A DNA stretch of 64,000 nucleotides from Bacteroidota bacterium (GTDB lineage Bacteria; Bacteroidota; Bacteroidia; Chitinophagales; Chitinophagaceae), in assembly GCA_016706595.1 (NCBI GenBank), contig JADJJH010000002.1, positions 124,001 through 188,000 on the forward strand, written 5' to 3'. Position numbers and translations under genes: made by a program. How positions within the stretch are numbered: position 1 is the first letter of the stretch; each line of letters begins with the position of its first letter. This document shows positions 1-8,770 of the stretch, piece after piece. Under the pieces are notes generated by a model, which searched no databases, was not told the origin of the DNA, and saw only the letters and a program-made list of their open reading frames with translations.

Positions 1-1
1 T

Positions 2-1714
2 GGGAGCAACGTAAATATTGGTGGTATTGGCGGACAAAACGTAAAGGTGCTTATTAATGGTATTCCTGTGATGGGTCGTGAAAACGGTAATATCGATATG
101 GGCCAACTTAACCTCAATAATGTGAAGCGAGTTGAGATGATTCAAGGCCCGATGAGTGTAATGTATGGTAGTAATGCATTAGGTGGCGTAATCAATTTGA
201 TTACTTCTAGTCCGCAAAAAAAAGTATCACTCGGAGCCCGTGCCTATTACGAAAGTATTGGACGTTATAATTTTTCGGGAAATATCGGTTTCAATAAAAA
301 GAAACAACAAATTCAAATTTCGTTTGCTCGTAATTTTTTTGCAGGATGGACACCCAAAGATTCCATTGATCGATACCAAGTATGGAAACCCAAAACGCAA
401 TACACTGCCGATTTACAATATTGGACCGAAATTAAAAAGTGGAAACTAAATTATTATAGTTCATTGTTGCAAGAAAAAATTACCAATAAAGGCGAGCCCA
501 TTATTAATCCATATGAAGGCTATGCATTTGATGAATATTATAGAACGACTCGATTGATGAATGCTTTATCGTTGAATCGGTTTATTCGAAAGAATACCGA
601 TCAGATTACGCTTACCAACAGTTTTCAAAATTATAAACGAATTAAAAATCGAATTAAAAAAGATTTAGTTACCCTAGATGAAATTGAAACTCAAAGCATA
701 GGCGATCAAGATACTACTCGTTTTGAGAATTTTAATTCACGCGGCGTGTATTCTACCACCCGATTTAAAAATCTAGATATGATGCTAGGTTATGAATACG
801 CTTATGAACTAGGCAGAAGTTATAAGTTAGCAGATGAAAGTCAACAAATGTCTGAATGGGGGGTATTTGCTTCAGGCGTTTACAAGGTTAAGAAATTTCA
901 AATACAACCTAGTGGCAGGCTCACCTATAATAGCAGATACCATTCGGCATTTACTCCGGCTTTGCATGCAAAATATGATATAGGGCAAACCCAATTAAGA
1001 GCTTCGTATGCACGAGGTTTTAGAACGCCTACTTTAAAAGAATTGTATTTACAATTCATTGATCAAAATCATACTATAATAGGTAATCCTGATTTACAAC
1101 CCGAAACCGGCGACCATTTTGAATTAAGTGCCGAACATCAAAAGCCTATCAAAAAGTATACGGTGGGGTATACAATTACGGGTTCTTATAATGCCATAAA
1201 TAATTTAATTACGTTGGCCGTATTTAATAATCATGGGGTATTAAGGCAATATCAAAACATTGAAGAGTATCGTAATTGGGTTGGAAATTTTAAAGTACGT
1301 TTATCTGAAAAGAGATTTAGTGCTTCCAGTGGAGTAGGATTAATTTATGTGGGCAAATCATCGGTTACACCTAAGCATACCATTTTTGAATATGTGTTTA
1401 CCGGTTCGTATCAGATAGCGGCCTTAAAAACCGGTTTGAATTTCAATTACAAGTATAACAGCAAGCAACCTGTAATTACCATCGATCAACAATTCTTATA
1501 TTCGGCGCCACTTCACATGGCTAATATTTCATTACAACGCAATTTTTTGAAACAAAAAATGCTTGTTCAAGTGGGGGTTAAAAACTTGCTCAATCTTCAA
1601 AATATTACATTAAGCGGCAACGTGAGTACGCAAAATAATGGACATGCAACGAGTGGTGTAATGCAAGCTTTTCCGGCACGTAGTATTTTCGCCGACCTTT
1701 CTTACAGCTTCTAG
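2..1714 (+). CDS. TonB-dependent outer-membrane receptor, 5' end missing
   Basis: The reading frame is open from the first bases of the window, so the signal peptide, any carboxypeptidase-like domain and part of the plug lie upstream. The visible start is the end of the plug domain: VLINGIPV, then VKRVEMIQGPMSVMYGSNALGGVINLIT, the usual plug-to-barrel junction, is clear here at about codons 15-65. The rest is a long run of alternating beta strands typical of the 22-stranded barrel. It includes a RASYARGFRTPTLKELY segment and ends in FADLSYSF; the terminal Phe is the usual Bam recognition signal. Such receptors import siderophores, vitamin B12 or other ligands across the outer membrane using TonB energy. 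No neighbour indicates the substrate. The family call is firm, the ligand unknown. Confidence 0.93.
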   Translation, partial: GSNVNIGGIGGQNVKVLINGIPVMGRENGNIDMGQLNLNNVKRVEMIQGPMSVMYGSNALGGVINLITSSPQKKVSLGARAYYESIGRYNFSGNIGFNKKKQQIQISFARNFFAGWTPKDSIDRYQVWKPKTQYTADLQYWTEIKKWKLNYYSSLLQEKITNKGEPIINPYEGYAFDEYYRTTRLMNALSLNRFIRKNTDQITLTNSFQNYKRIKNRIKKDLVTLDEIETQSIGDQDTTRFENFNSRGVYSTTRFKNLDMMLGYEYAYELGRSYKLADESQQMSEWGVFASGVYKVKKFQIQPSGRLTYNSRYHSAFTPALHAKYDIGQTQLRASYARGFRTPTLKELYLQFIDQNHTIIGNPDLQPETGDHFELSAEHQKPIKKYTVGYTITGSYNAINNLITLAVFNNHGVLRQYQNIEEYRNWVGNFKVRLSEKRFSASSGVGLIYVGKSSVTPKHTIFEYVFTGSYQIAALKTGLNFNYKYNSKQPVITIDQQFLYSAPLHMANISLQRNFLKQKMLVQVGVKNLLNLQNITLSGNVSTQNNGHATSGVMQAFPARSIFADLSYSF

Positions 1715-1920
1715 TACCCATGTGATTTTCTAAACAGTCCTACTTTTTGAAAATCATACAGTAGCTTATGCCGATTTTAAGGATTTTTAGGACTATACAG
1801 TGAAGAAAAGATTAGCCTAATACATATTTCATTTCGGTATAAATCAAGCACTTAAGTTTAATATTTTCATCGAAACATGCTTTGGCACAATGTTTGCCTT
1901 ATAAATGCAAAGGAATTAAG

Positions 1921-2169
1921 ATGAATAAGGGAAATAGTGAAATATTATTTAATAAAAAGAAGTTGAAATCGCCCTTGGCACAAACACCATCAACTGCTAA
2001 AGGCATTTTATATATTTTAGAAGAAACCAAAGTAGTTGAAATTGCAGAAGATGCTGTTGAAATGGTAAACCTCTATACTAAAAAGGTAAACAAACCTTCA
2101 GCCACTTTAACTAAAAAAATTCTAAGTAACGATTTCAGACCTTTTGAATTTTTAATCAGTCGCAATTAA
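1921..2169 (+). CDS. small protein of unknown function (82 aa)
   Basis: An 82-residue basic protein that I do not recognise. It has no signal peptide or membrane segment. The middle (VVEIAEDAVEMVNLYTKKV) looks helical and amphipathic. The frame is open further upstream to a TTG at 1882, but that codon overlaps a TTTGGCACAATGTTTG stretch resembling the phylum's promoter. The ATG at 1921, just after AAAGGAATTAAG, is therefore the more likely start. It stands alone between the receptor gene and the sigma factor gene. Confidence 0.5.
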   Translation: MNKGNSEILFNKKKLKSPLAQTPSTAKGILYILEETKVVEIAEDAVEMVNLYTKKVNKPSATLTKKILSNDFRPFEFLISRN

Positions 2170-2504
2170 TACCCAATGAGTTTATTAGTTTATACAACAT
2201 AAATCGACTGTCATGTTAATTTCATTTTATTCCTTCTTTTTTCAATAAAAATTTTATTGTTTAGATAATTTACCTATTTTTAACTCGTAATAAAACATTC
2301 TCTCTGATTATATCTCTACATCGCTACACAATTTAACGTGTTCATTTTTTAACAAAACCGCCTAACGATACCTATCGTAAAGCAAAGAGATAACGGCTTG
2401 CAATTGAATTGCAAGACGATACAAACAAAACAGAGAAAACGCCTATAGCAGAAACTTCTACTTCATTTTACAACTTATTGCTCACACAATAAAACTAGAA
2501 GTTT
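2170..2504. other. gene-free leader upstream of the ECF sigma gene, with two short palindromes
   Basis: No gene is seen in these 335 bases. Two inverted repeats stand out: ACGATA-CC-TATCGT at 2365-2378, and CTTGCAATT-G-AATTGCAAG at 2397-2415, a perfect 9-bp arm pair. They lie about 90-140 bases ahead of the sigma-factor start and could be a regulator-binding site or leader hairpins. Neither has a T-tract, so they are not obvious terminators. Confidence 0.4.
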
Positions 2505-3086
2505 ATGTCTATGCTCAAAAACCTCAACGAGGAAACTTTATTTGAATTGATTCGTAAGAACGATCAAAATGCGATTGCCGAATTATTGCAACGTAACAAA
2601 AGCAAAATTTTTACAGCCATATATTTATTGGTGAAAGACCGATATATTGCTGAAGATCTTTTTCAAGAAACTTGTATTAAGGTAATTACTAAAATACGGG
2701 ATGGCAAGTATACCGAAGATGGCAAATTTTGTCCGTGGGCAATGAGAATTGCTCGAAATCTCACGATTGACCATATGCGCGTAGCCAAGCGTATGGTAAA
2801 AGTTACTTTACCAGATGGTAGAGATATTTGTGAACTGATTGGCTTATGTGATGAAAATAAGGAAGATGCCGTAATGCGCACGCAATCGCACGGAAGAGTT
2901 CGTAAAATGTTAGAGTTGATTCCTTATGAACAGCGCGAAACCTTAATTTTAAGATTATATGGCGACATGAGTTTTAAAGAAATTGCTGAACTTACCGGCG
3001 TAAGTTTAAATACTGCTTTAGGTCGAATGCGTTATGCTTTAATTAATTTGCGTAAGGTTATGGAAACTAAAAAAATTATGTTATAA
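2505..3086 (+). CDS. RNA polymerase sigma-70 factor, ECF subfamily
   Basis: A 193-residue group 4 sigma factor. Region 2 is visible at about residues 20-95: AEDLFQETCIKVI, then the -10-binding helix WAMRIARNLTIDHMR. Region 4 carries the helix-turn-helix at about residues 140-185 (YEQRETLILRLYGDMSFKEIAELTGVSLNTALGRMRYAL; short motifs MSFKEIAEL and GVSLNTALGRMR are the key parts). It directs RNA polymerase to a small regulon. No anti-sigma gene lies beside it, since the next gene is on the opposite strand. Partner-switch control through a neighbour is therefore not shown, and expression may be controlled through the long leader instead. The family call is firm; the target genes are unknown. Confidence 0.93.
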   Translation: MSMLKNLNEETLFELIRKNDQNAIAELLQRNKSKIFTAIYLLVKDRYIAEDLFQETCIKVITKIRDGKYTEDGKFCPWAMRIARNLTIDHMRVAKRMVKVTLPDGRDICELIGLCDENKEDAVMRTQSHGRVRKMLELIPYEQRETLILRLYGDMSFKEIAELTGVSLNTALGRMRYALINLRKVMETKKIML

Positions 3087-3162
3087 AAGGGAACTATAAA
3101 GTTTTGGTATAGGTTTCAAAACCCTAAGTGTATTAGATGTTTAAACCAAAATGACGAGAACA

Positions 3163-3906
3163 TTACTTGGTGCTTTCTGTAGGGTTTGAATTTTGTTTTA
3201 GATGATCTGATTCATACTTACTACCCATCATCCAGTACCAAATTGCAACGCCTAATAAGCCCAATAATAAAAGAGGCAATATCCATTTAGTGCCATTATC
3301 TTTTTCTTCAGTTTGTGTATCCATGGGAAATAAAATGGTTTCTGTATGAGAAATTGTTGAGTTTAATTTTGTTTCGCCTTCAGCTTCATGAACAGACATT
3401 AAGGCAACAGGCACCAAATTAGCGATTATTGATTTATCGGGTAACATCCAATTTAGCAAACTTTGGGTGCTTAAATGTTCAACTAACATTTTTCGACCTA
3501 AGAAAGAGGCCAATAATGCAGCAGATAAAGCTAAAATGGTGTGCGCAGAATTTGGTTTTACAATCGCAAATTTACTTGCCGATACGATAAAATCTGGCAG
3601 CTTTTCATCAAACATTACATGTAACATACTATCACCTATGCTTAAAGCAGGCGAATTCATGCTGCCCGAATGTAAACTATTCATTACATCATCATAAAAA
3701 CTTTGATTCCCTCCGGCCCTGCTTAATAAATCGGCCATCATATCATAATCAGTGATAGGCGCATGTTGTATGCTGTATAAAAAACAAGGCATACTAGCTT
3801 TTATTAAATTAAGGATTGCTGGTTCGGTTTCGTTACAACTTACAACTGCAGCAGCAATAATTTCCTGACTGATTAATTCGTTAACTGAATTGAGTAGTTT
3901 ACTCAT
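3163..3906 (-). CDS. DUF937-like membrane protein
   Basis: A 247-residue protein. The first 160 residues are Ala/Ser/Leu-rich helices. The pattern of short helical repeats with a gap around LSRAGGNQSFYDDVMNSL, then LALSAALLASFLGRKMLVEHLS, resembles DUF937 proteins. One transmembrane helix follows at about residues 207-227 (WILPLLLLGLLGVAIWYW), with a short charged tail. The N-terminal domain has no signal peptide, so it is probably cytoplasmic and anchored at its C-terminal end. It is transcribed convergently with the sigma factor gene. Function unknown. The assignment rests on overall pattern, not on a catalytic motif. Confidence 0.6.
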   Translation of the reverse strand: MSKLLNSVNELISQEIIAAAVVSCNETEPAILNLIKASMPCFLYSIQHAPITDYDMMADLLSRAGGNQSFYDDVMNSLHSGSMNSPALSIGDSMLHVMFDEKLPDFIVSASKFAIVKPNSAHTILALSAALLASFLGRKMLVEHLSTQSLLNWMLPDKSIIANLVPVALMSVHEAEGETKLNSTISHTETILFPMDTQTEEKDNGTKWILPLLLLGLLGVAIWYWMMGSKYESDHLKQNSNPTESTK

Positions 3907-4153
3907 GAAAACATTTTGATGCGGAGCGAAGTTGCATAATTTTTAAGTACCAACTTAGATTTGCTAATACTATTTACTACCAATTTATTCATGCGGCACT
4001 ATGATTGAAGATTGCCTCTTTTCTTTAATAATTTCAGACAAATTTATTAAAGTACAATTCATTCCGTTTACACCAACCTAAATTCTATTTTAGCACCATT
4101 TCATTTTAGCAAATTTGCATATTGTCACATTAGCAAATTAACAAACTCTCCTC

Positions 4154-6115
4154 CTACCGCTCAACCCATACACCACTTTCCTTTAATAAATTCACCAATT
4201 CTTCAACGGCTACTTCACTATGAATATTTTTTTTCACTACCTCTTTGTTTTTGTATAAGGTAATTTTTCCGACCCCGCTGCCTACATAACCAAAATCGGC
4301 ATCAGCCATTTCGCCGGGTCCGTTTACTATACAACCCATGATAGCGATTTTTACACCTTTTAGATGATGAGTTACCGCACGTATTTTAGCGGTTGTTTCT
4401 TGCAAGTCGAATAAGGTGCGGCCACAACTCGGACAAGAAATATATTCGGTTTTAGAAATACGGGTTCGTGTTGCTTGTAAAATACCAAAAGCAATTGAAT
4501 TCATTTTTTTATAAGGGGTAGGCATTGCAGGGTTTCCAAAGTGGTGACCTAAACAAATACCGTGTAAAAAACCATCTAAAAGTAATGCACCACATTCAAC
4601 CGAAAAATGAATAAGCGATTCATTCATGTGTGCATGATTACTATCTGAAATAATAACCACCGGATTCCTAACTTCTTGTATCATTAACTCAATACACATG
4701 CGTCGAATACTTTGCATGGCATTCGGATTCATTGAGCTTAAACAAAGCACTGCCGTTGAATCACTTTTTAGTTTTTTAAACAAGACGTCTAAAAAATGAG
4801 GTGGGTAAACATCCGAAAAACAATCAAGCATCACAAAATTGATACTAGCAGCTTCTTCAGATTTTAGATAAATATATTGTGTGGCTTCAAATACCGGATA
4901 ACAGTTTGTGACTTCGCGATATTTCATCCATACCGCAGGAAAGCAAAGCATGGATAAAGTGCCCGGTAAAGCAAAGTCGGGTAAATCATTTACAAAAATG
5001 TAGTCGGCGGCTTGATCCCCAATCAACCATTTGTCATCTTGTGCATCATAAGTATAACCTACAGAAATTAAATCATCCGGTTGAATATTTTCAATTTTGC
5101 TGATATCGGCAATAACAACCGGCACTTGCGAACCACCTATATTTTTAATAGCAAAACTTGCTTGCTTTGTATACTCAAATGGCGAATAGGGTAATTTATC
5201 AATCAAAGGAACATTTCCTTTTTTGCCTTGCATAGCGATATTTAATTTCACGATATCGTCACAAACCGGCAATTCATATTCCGGCTCTTCGGTAAGAGAA
5301 ACTCTAATGGTGTCGCCAATACCATCAGCTAATAAAGTACCAATGCCTATGGCACTTTTTATTCTGCCATCTTCGCCATCGCCTGCTTCAGTTACGCCTA
5401 AATGCAAAGGGTAACATTCGCCAAATTCTTCATTCATTTTTTGTACTAATAATCGATAGGCATGAACCATTACTTGCGGGTTACTGCTTTTCATGCTTAG
5501 CACAATTTGATGATAATCGAGAGAACGGGCAATGCGTAAAAATTCCATCGCACTTTCAACCATACCCATGGCGGTATCGCCGTAACGACTCATAATGCGG
5601 TCGCTGAGTGAGCCATGATTGGTGCCGATACGCATTGCCGTTCCGTGCTCTTTACAAATCATCACTAGCGGAGTAAATCGATCGCGAATTCGTTCAATCT
5701 CTTCAAGGTATTCATCATCGGTATATTCAATTTGTTCGAATTTTTTTTTGTCGACATAATTCCCGGGATTCACCCTCACTTTCTCAACAATACGTGCAGC
5801 AATTTCGGCGGCATTGGGGGTAAAATGAATATCGGCAATAAGAGGTGTTTGATACCCTTTTTCACGCAAACTATTTTTTATGGCTAAAAGATTTTCGGCC
5901 TCATTTTTACTAGGTGCTGTAATACGCACCATATCGGCACCGGCCTCAATGCATCGTATGGTTTGTAAAACGGTTGCCTCCGTATCCATGGTATCGGTGG
6001 TAGTCATGGTTTGTATAACAATGGGATGCAAACCGCCAAGAATGTGGTTGCCTATTTTTACTTCACGGGTTTTTAGTCGCTGATACGAGGTAAGCGATGG
6101 GGTATACAATTGCAT
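4154..6115 (-). CDS. ispG: 4-hydroxy-3-methylbut-2-en-1-yl diphosphate synthase (IspG/GcpE), long form
   Basis: Converts 2-C-methyl-D-erythritol 2,4-cyclodiphosphate to HMBPP in the MEP isoprenoid pathway, using a [4Fe-4S] cluster. The N-terminal TIM-barrel part is clear (TREVKIGNHILGG, VIQTMTTTDT near residue 35, VRVNPGNYVDK). Cluster cysteines are seen at about C561 and C564 (CPSCGRTLFDL) and C595 (GCIVNGPGE). At 653 residues it is much longer than the ~370-residue E. coli enzyme. The extra middle domain at about residues 300-540 is the large insert known in plant, Chlamydia and Bacteroidota enzymes. It stands alone on the minus strand. Confidence 0.97.
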   Translation of the reverse strand: MQLYTPSLTSYQRLKTREVKIGNHILGGLHPIVIQTMTTTDTMDTEATVLQTIRCIEAGADMVRITAPSKNEAENLLAIKNSLREKGYQTPLIADIHFTPNAAEIAARIVEKVRVNPGNYVDKKKFEQIEYTDDEYLEEIERIRDRFTPLVMICKEHGTAMRIGTNHGSLSDRIMSRYGDTAMGMVESAMEFLRIARSLDYHQIVLSMKSSNPQVMVHAYRLLVQKMNEEFGECYPLHLGVTEAGDGEDGRIKSAIGIGTLLADGIGDTIRVSLTEEPEYELPVCDDIVKLNIAMQGKKGNVPLIDKLPYSPFEYTKQASFAIKNIGGSQVPVVIADISKIENIQPDDLISVGYTYDAQDDKWLIGDQAADYIFVNDLPDFALPGTLSMLCFPAVWMKYREVTNCYPVFEATQYIYLKSEEAASINFVMLDCFSDVYPPHFLDVLFKKLKSDSTAVLCLSSMNPNAMQSIRRMCIELMIQEVRNPVVIISDSNHAHMNESLIHFSVECGALLLDGFLHGICLGHHFGNPAMPTPYKKMNSIAFGILQATRTRISKTEYISCPSCGRTLFDLQETTAKIRAVTHHLKGVKIAIMGCIVNGPGEMADADFGYVGSGVGKITLYKNKEVVKKNIHSEVAVEELVNLLKESGVWVER

Positions 6116-6349
6116 GTTGCGAATTTAGTAATTGTATGTAGGATAGCGTTCGTTTTGGAAAAGTTTATCAACCGGTTATTGAATACATGATAGATTTTTT
6201 ATTTTTCTGAATACCACTTCGCTTTATAAATCAATAATTTGTTTTAAACTAGAACCCAATTCCATAAATACACAGTAAACATTTCATATTAAAAAATTAA
6301 TTTAGCTATTAGACATTTGCCCTTACATTCGTTTTCAAAATTTTACCTC

Positions 6350-6844
6350 ATGACACAAAATCAAATTTTGCTTGCCGAATTAAAACAAGAAGCAGCGAAT
6401 ACCAGAAAATTATTAGAACGAGTACCTTTTGAAAAGGGAGATTATAAGCCTCACGAAAAATCGATGAGCTTATTACGATTAGCTACCCACGTAGCCGAAA
6501 TTTCGGGTTGGTGGAAAGAATGTTTAGTGAATGATGTATTAGATTTTGCAGTTGGTGATTTTACGCCTAAAGTACTTACCTCAACCGACGACATTGTGGC
6601 TTTGCATGATAAAATGGTTTTACAAGCCGAACAAATTTTAACCGATACACCCGAAAGTGAATTTGCCAATTTATGGACCATGCGTAGTGGCGATATTGTG
6701 TACTTTACTTTACCTAAAGCCGAAGTAGTAAGAACTTGGTGTATGAATCATTTATACCATCATCGTGCGCAACTAACTGTTTACTTGCGCATGTTGGATG
6801 TGCCTTTGCCGGGGATGTATGGTCCAACGGCCGACGAACAATAG
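6350..6844 (+). CDS. DinB-family four-helix protein
   Basis: A 164-residue protein with the DinB/YfiT four-helix fold. These enzymes bind a metal through three histidines, visible here in LATHVAEISGWW and in HLYHHRAQLTVYL. The C-terminal segment LDVPLPGMYGPTADE is a very common ending of the family. Some relatives are thiol-dependent transferases, but no substrate can be read from this sequence. The frame is open to a TTG at 6317, but that lies inside a GACATTTG promoter-like box, so the ATG at 6350 is preferred. Monocistronic. Confidence 0.85.
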   Translation: MTQNQILLAELKQEAANTRKLLERVPFEKGDYKPHEKSMSLLRLATHVAEISGWWKECLVNDVLDFAVGDFTPKVLTSTDDIVALHDKMVLQAEQILTDTPESEFANLWTMRSGDIVYFTLPKAEVVRTWCMNHLYHHRAQLTVYLRMLDVPLPGMYGPTADEQ

Positions 6845-6876
6845 TACACCGAAGACGCAAAACGCACTGAAACATC

Positions 6877-6930
6877 GTCATGCAAATTTAGCAATCCAAA
6901 TAGCCAAAGGGATTGATAAATTTGCATGAC
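6877..6930. terminator. 21-bp-arm hairpin downstream of the DinB gene
   Basis: The arms GTCATGCAAATTTAGCAATCC (6877-6897) and its complement at 6910-6930 pair with a single mismatch across a 12-base loop. No T-tract follows, so if it ends transcription it would not be a classical intrinsic terminator. It could instead stabilise the 3' end of the upstream transcript, or be a small mobile palindrome. Confidence 0.5.
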
Positions 6931-7012
6931 TTGTTTACGGATGTTTTAGCAGCTCCCAGAAGTTTAGTCTTATTACTTCCTGTAATTTTTAAATACCCTC
7001 AAACTAAAAAAT

Positions 7013-7816
7013 ATGGAAACCAATCAATACATCGATATCAATAAAAAAACCTGGAACGAAAGAACCGGTGTTCATGTACAATCTGAATTTTATAATCAAG
7101 CTGCGTTTAAAGCAGGTAAAAACTCGTTGAATGAAATTGAACTTTCTTTATTGGGTGATGTAAGGGGGAAAAAGATTTTGCATTTGCAATGTCATTTTGC
7201 GCAAGATACCCTTTCGTTAGCACGTATGGGAGCAAGTGCATATGGCGTGGATTTTTCGGATGAGGCTATTCAAGTGGCTAAACAAACTGCAGAAGAATTA
7301 CAATTGCACGCCACCTTTATTTGTTGCGATCTATATGAATTGCCTCAACATTTACACGAACAATTTGATATTGTTTTTACGTCATACGGAACCATAGGTT
7401 GGTTGCCCGATATTGAGAAGTGGGCAGATATTGTTTCACAATTTTTAAAACCCGGCGGACAATTTATTTTTGCCGAGTTTCATCCTGCTATTTGGATGTA
7501 TGACGATGCAATCACAAAAATTACCTATTCATATTTTAATGCCGAACCAATTATAGAAAATGAAAATGGAACCTATGCACAAAAGGATGCCGAAATACAA
7601 ACAAAATGTATTTCGTGGAATCATGGATTAGCAGAAGTGATACAAGCTTTACTCAATCAACAACTTCAACTTCAACACTTTCAAGAATATAATTATTCGC
7701 CTTACTTGGTTTTTCCGGATATGGAAGAAATTACACCCGGACATTTTCAGATTAAACAATTTGGGAATAAAATGCCCTTGGTGTATTCGTTAAAGATGGT
7801 GAAAAAAGGAGAATAA
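7013..7816 (+). CDS. class I SAM-dependent methyltransferase
   Basis: A 267-residue protein with a Rossmann methyltransferase core. Motif I is KKILHLQCHFAQDTLSLARMGA at about residues 57-78, followed by the acidic residue in YGVDFSDEAI. Motif post-II/III is FDIVFTSYGTIGWLPD, and LKPGGQFIFAEFHP is the usual strand after motif III. The sequence NKKTWNERTGVHVQSEFY at the N-terminus is typical of a common Bacteroidota family annotated only as methyltransferase. The substrate is unknown. It stands alone on the plus strand, separated from its neighbours by repeat-bearing spacers. Confidence 0.88.
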   Translation: METNQYIDINKKTWNERTGVHVQSEFYNQAAFKAGKNSLNEIELSLLGDVRGKKILHLQCHFAQDTLSLARMGASAYGVDFSDEAIQVAKQTAEELQLHATFICCDLYELPQHLHEQFDIVFTSYGTIGWLPDIEKWADIVSQFLKPGGQFIFAEFHPAIWMYDDAITKITYSYFNAEPIIENENGTYAQKDAEIQTKCISWNHGLAEVIQALLNQQLQLQHFQEYNYSPYLVFPDMEEITPGHFQIKQFGNKMPLVYSLKMVKKGE

Positions 7817-7837
7817 GGATTCGCTATTCAGCAGGCG

Positions 7838-8030
7838 GCTCGAAGTCCGGTTTGGAGGCGCAGAGAACGAGGGGGAGGTTAAGGCAGCAGAGAGTTATCT
7901 CCGCACTATTTGAAGTAAGGTGGTTACTTTATCAGCAGAATCCAGTTGACTGAGGCTCTCGAAGTCAACGGTTTTTTTACCGCGGAGGCGCAGAGAACGA
8001 GAGGAAGGACACTGCTTAAGAGAACGCAGA
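7838..8030 (+). repeat. degenerate direct repeat with GGAGGCGCAGAGAACGAG core
   Basis: The 18-mer GGAGGCGCAGAGAACGAG occurs exactly at 7854-7871 and again at 7984-8001. Each copy is preceded by a related CTCGAAGTC..CGGTTT stretch (from about 7839 and 7957), so the repeat unit is longer than the core. The stretch is more GC- and purine-rich than the flanking DNA. No gene is visible between 7817 and 8155. Function unknown. Confidence 0.65.
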
Positions 8031-8155
8031 GAGATTGTAGTATGCCGTAAATTTATGAAGCATCCTTGTTGCTTGAGTAAAATGAATAGGAAGAGGTAAT
8101 CGCTTTCAATAGGCTGAATTATTAATCATACCTTACAAATTCAAACATCCTTTCA

Positions 8156-8446
8156 ATGATGAAATTTCAATCGCTCATTCCACCAAGTTTTTATGCAATG
8201 GTATTATTTCTTGGGATAGGAATTTTTTTAAAATGGAATGATCAATTGCAAGCCAATACATTTTTAAATGTTGGGTATTTTTTTGTCTTAGTGTTTATGA
8301 TATTAACTGTCATAGAAGTAAATCGATCAAAATACATTGATAAACAAGATAAATTGTTTTGGACTTTGGGTTTGATTTTCATGTGTTTATTCGCCGGTAT
8401 GGCTTATATGTTGTATGGAAGAAAAAGGGTATTGGGTAAAGAATAA
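8156..8446 (+). CDS. small integral membrane protein, PLDc_N-like ending
   Basis: A 96-residue protein with three hydrophobic stretches: FYAMVLFLGIGIFL (about 12-25), VGYFFVLVFMILTVI (about 42-56) and LFWTLGLIFMCLFAGMAYML (about 67-86), then a basic tail GRKRVLGKE. The last helix followed by YGRKR resembles the short phospholipase D N-terminal membrane (PLDc_N) domain found alone in many Bacteroidota. That is a pattern match only. It lies between two repeat-bearing spacers, and no partner gene is visible. Confidence 0.6.
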   Translation: MMKFQSLIPPSFYAMVLFLGIGIFLKWNDQLQANTFLNVGYFFVLVFMILTVIEVNRSKYIDKQDKLFWTLGLIFMCLFAGMAYMLYGRKRVLGKE

Positions 8447-8463
8447 ATTTTGTGCAGAAACTC

Positions 8464-8630
8464 GCGTGAGGGACTGAAGCAAAAATCCTTTTTCTCTTAT
8501 CGAATATTGAAGTTAGCACTCACGGCATGAGAAAAAGATTGCCGCGTAAGGCCCGCCCCCAAAGTAGACCCAACACGATTTATTCATTCTTTATGCAGTT
8601 GTTTTTGGGTTACTTTGGGGACACGCCCCC
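8464..8630 (-). repeat. dispersed structured intergenic repeat, copy 1
   Basis: Read on the minus strand, it begins GGGGGCGTGTCCCC and ends GTCCCTCACGCGA. The same boundaries and internal hairpin are found in the copy at 23405-23548 on the plus strand. Here the hairpin arms are AATCCTTTTTCTC (8484-8496) and GAGAAAAAGATT (8529-8540). A second inverted repeat, CCCCAAAGTAGACCCA against TGGGTTACTTTGGGG, lies at about 8570-8621. No coding potential is apparent. It occupies the spacer in front of the kup gene. Confidence 0.65.
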
Positions 8631-8744
8631 AATATATTAAATAGGTAAGTCGTTTAAAATTTACCCATGCCATACCGCTAAAATATCCTACAACAAAGTA
8701 ATTTCTAAATGCAAGCATCATGCAATAATTGCAAAGCTTACTAG

Positions 8745-8752
8745 TATATTTG
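8745..8752 (+). promoter_or_regulatory. -7 promoter box of kup (TATATTTG)
   Basis: A perfect TAnnTTTG match lies about 20 bases ahead of the GTG start of the potassium transporter. It implies a transcription start near 8759 and a leader of roughly a dozen bases. No -33 box at the usual spacing is clear. Confidence 0.5.
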
Positions 8753-8770
8753 CCTACTTAAAAAATTCAG

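Noticed and set aside
1882..1920. TTG start extending the 82-residue gene upstream
   Set aside because: The codon lies within a promoter-like stretch; the ATG at 1921 is better placed.
4154..6115. Apparent fusion protein because IspG is 653 residues long
   Set aside because: The extra middle domain is a known feature of the long IspG form, so it is not a new fusion.
7817..8155. Possible tRNA because of GGCTCGAAGTCC, similar to a T-loop
   Set aside because: No acceptor stem, anticodon arm or D-arm can be formed around it.
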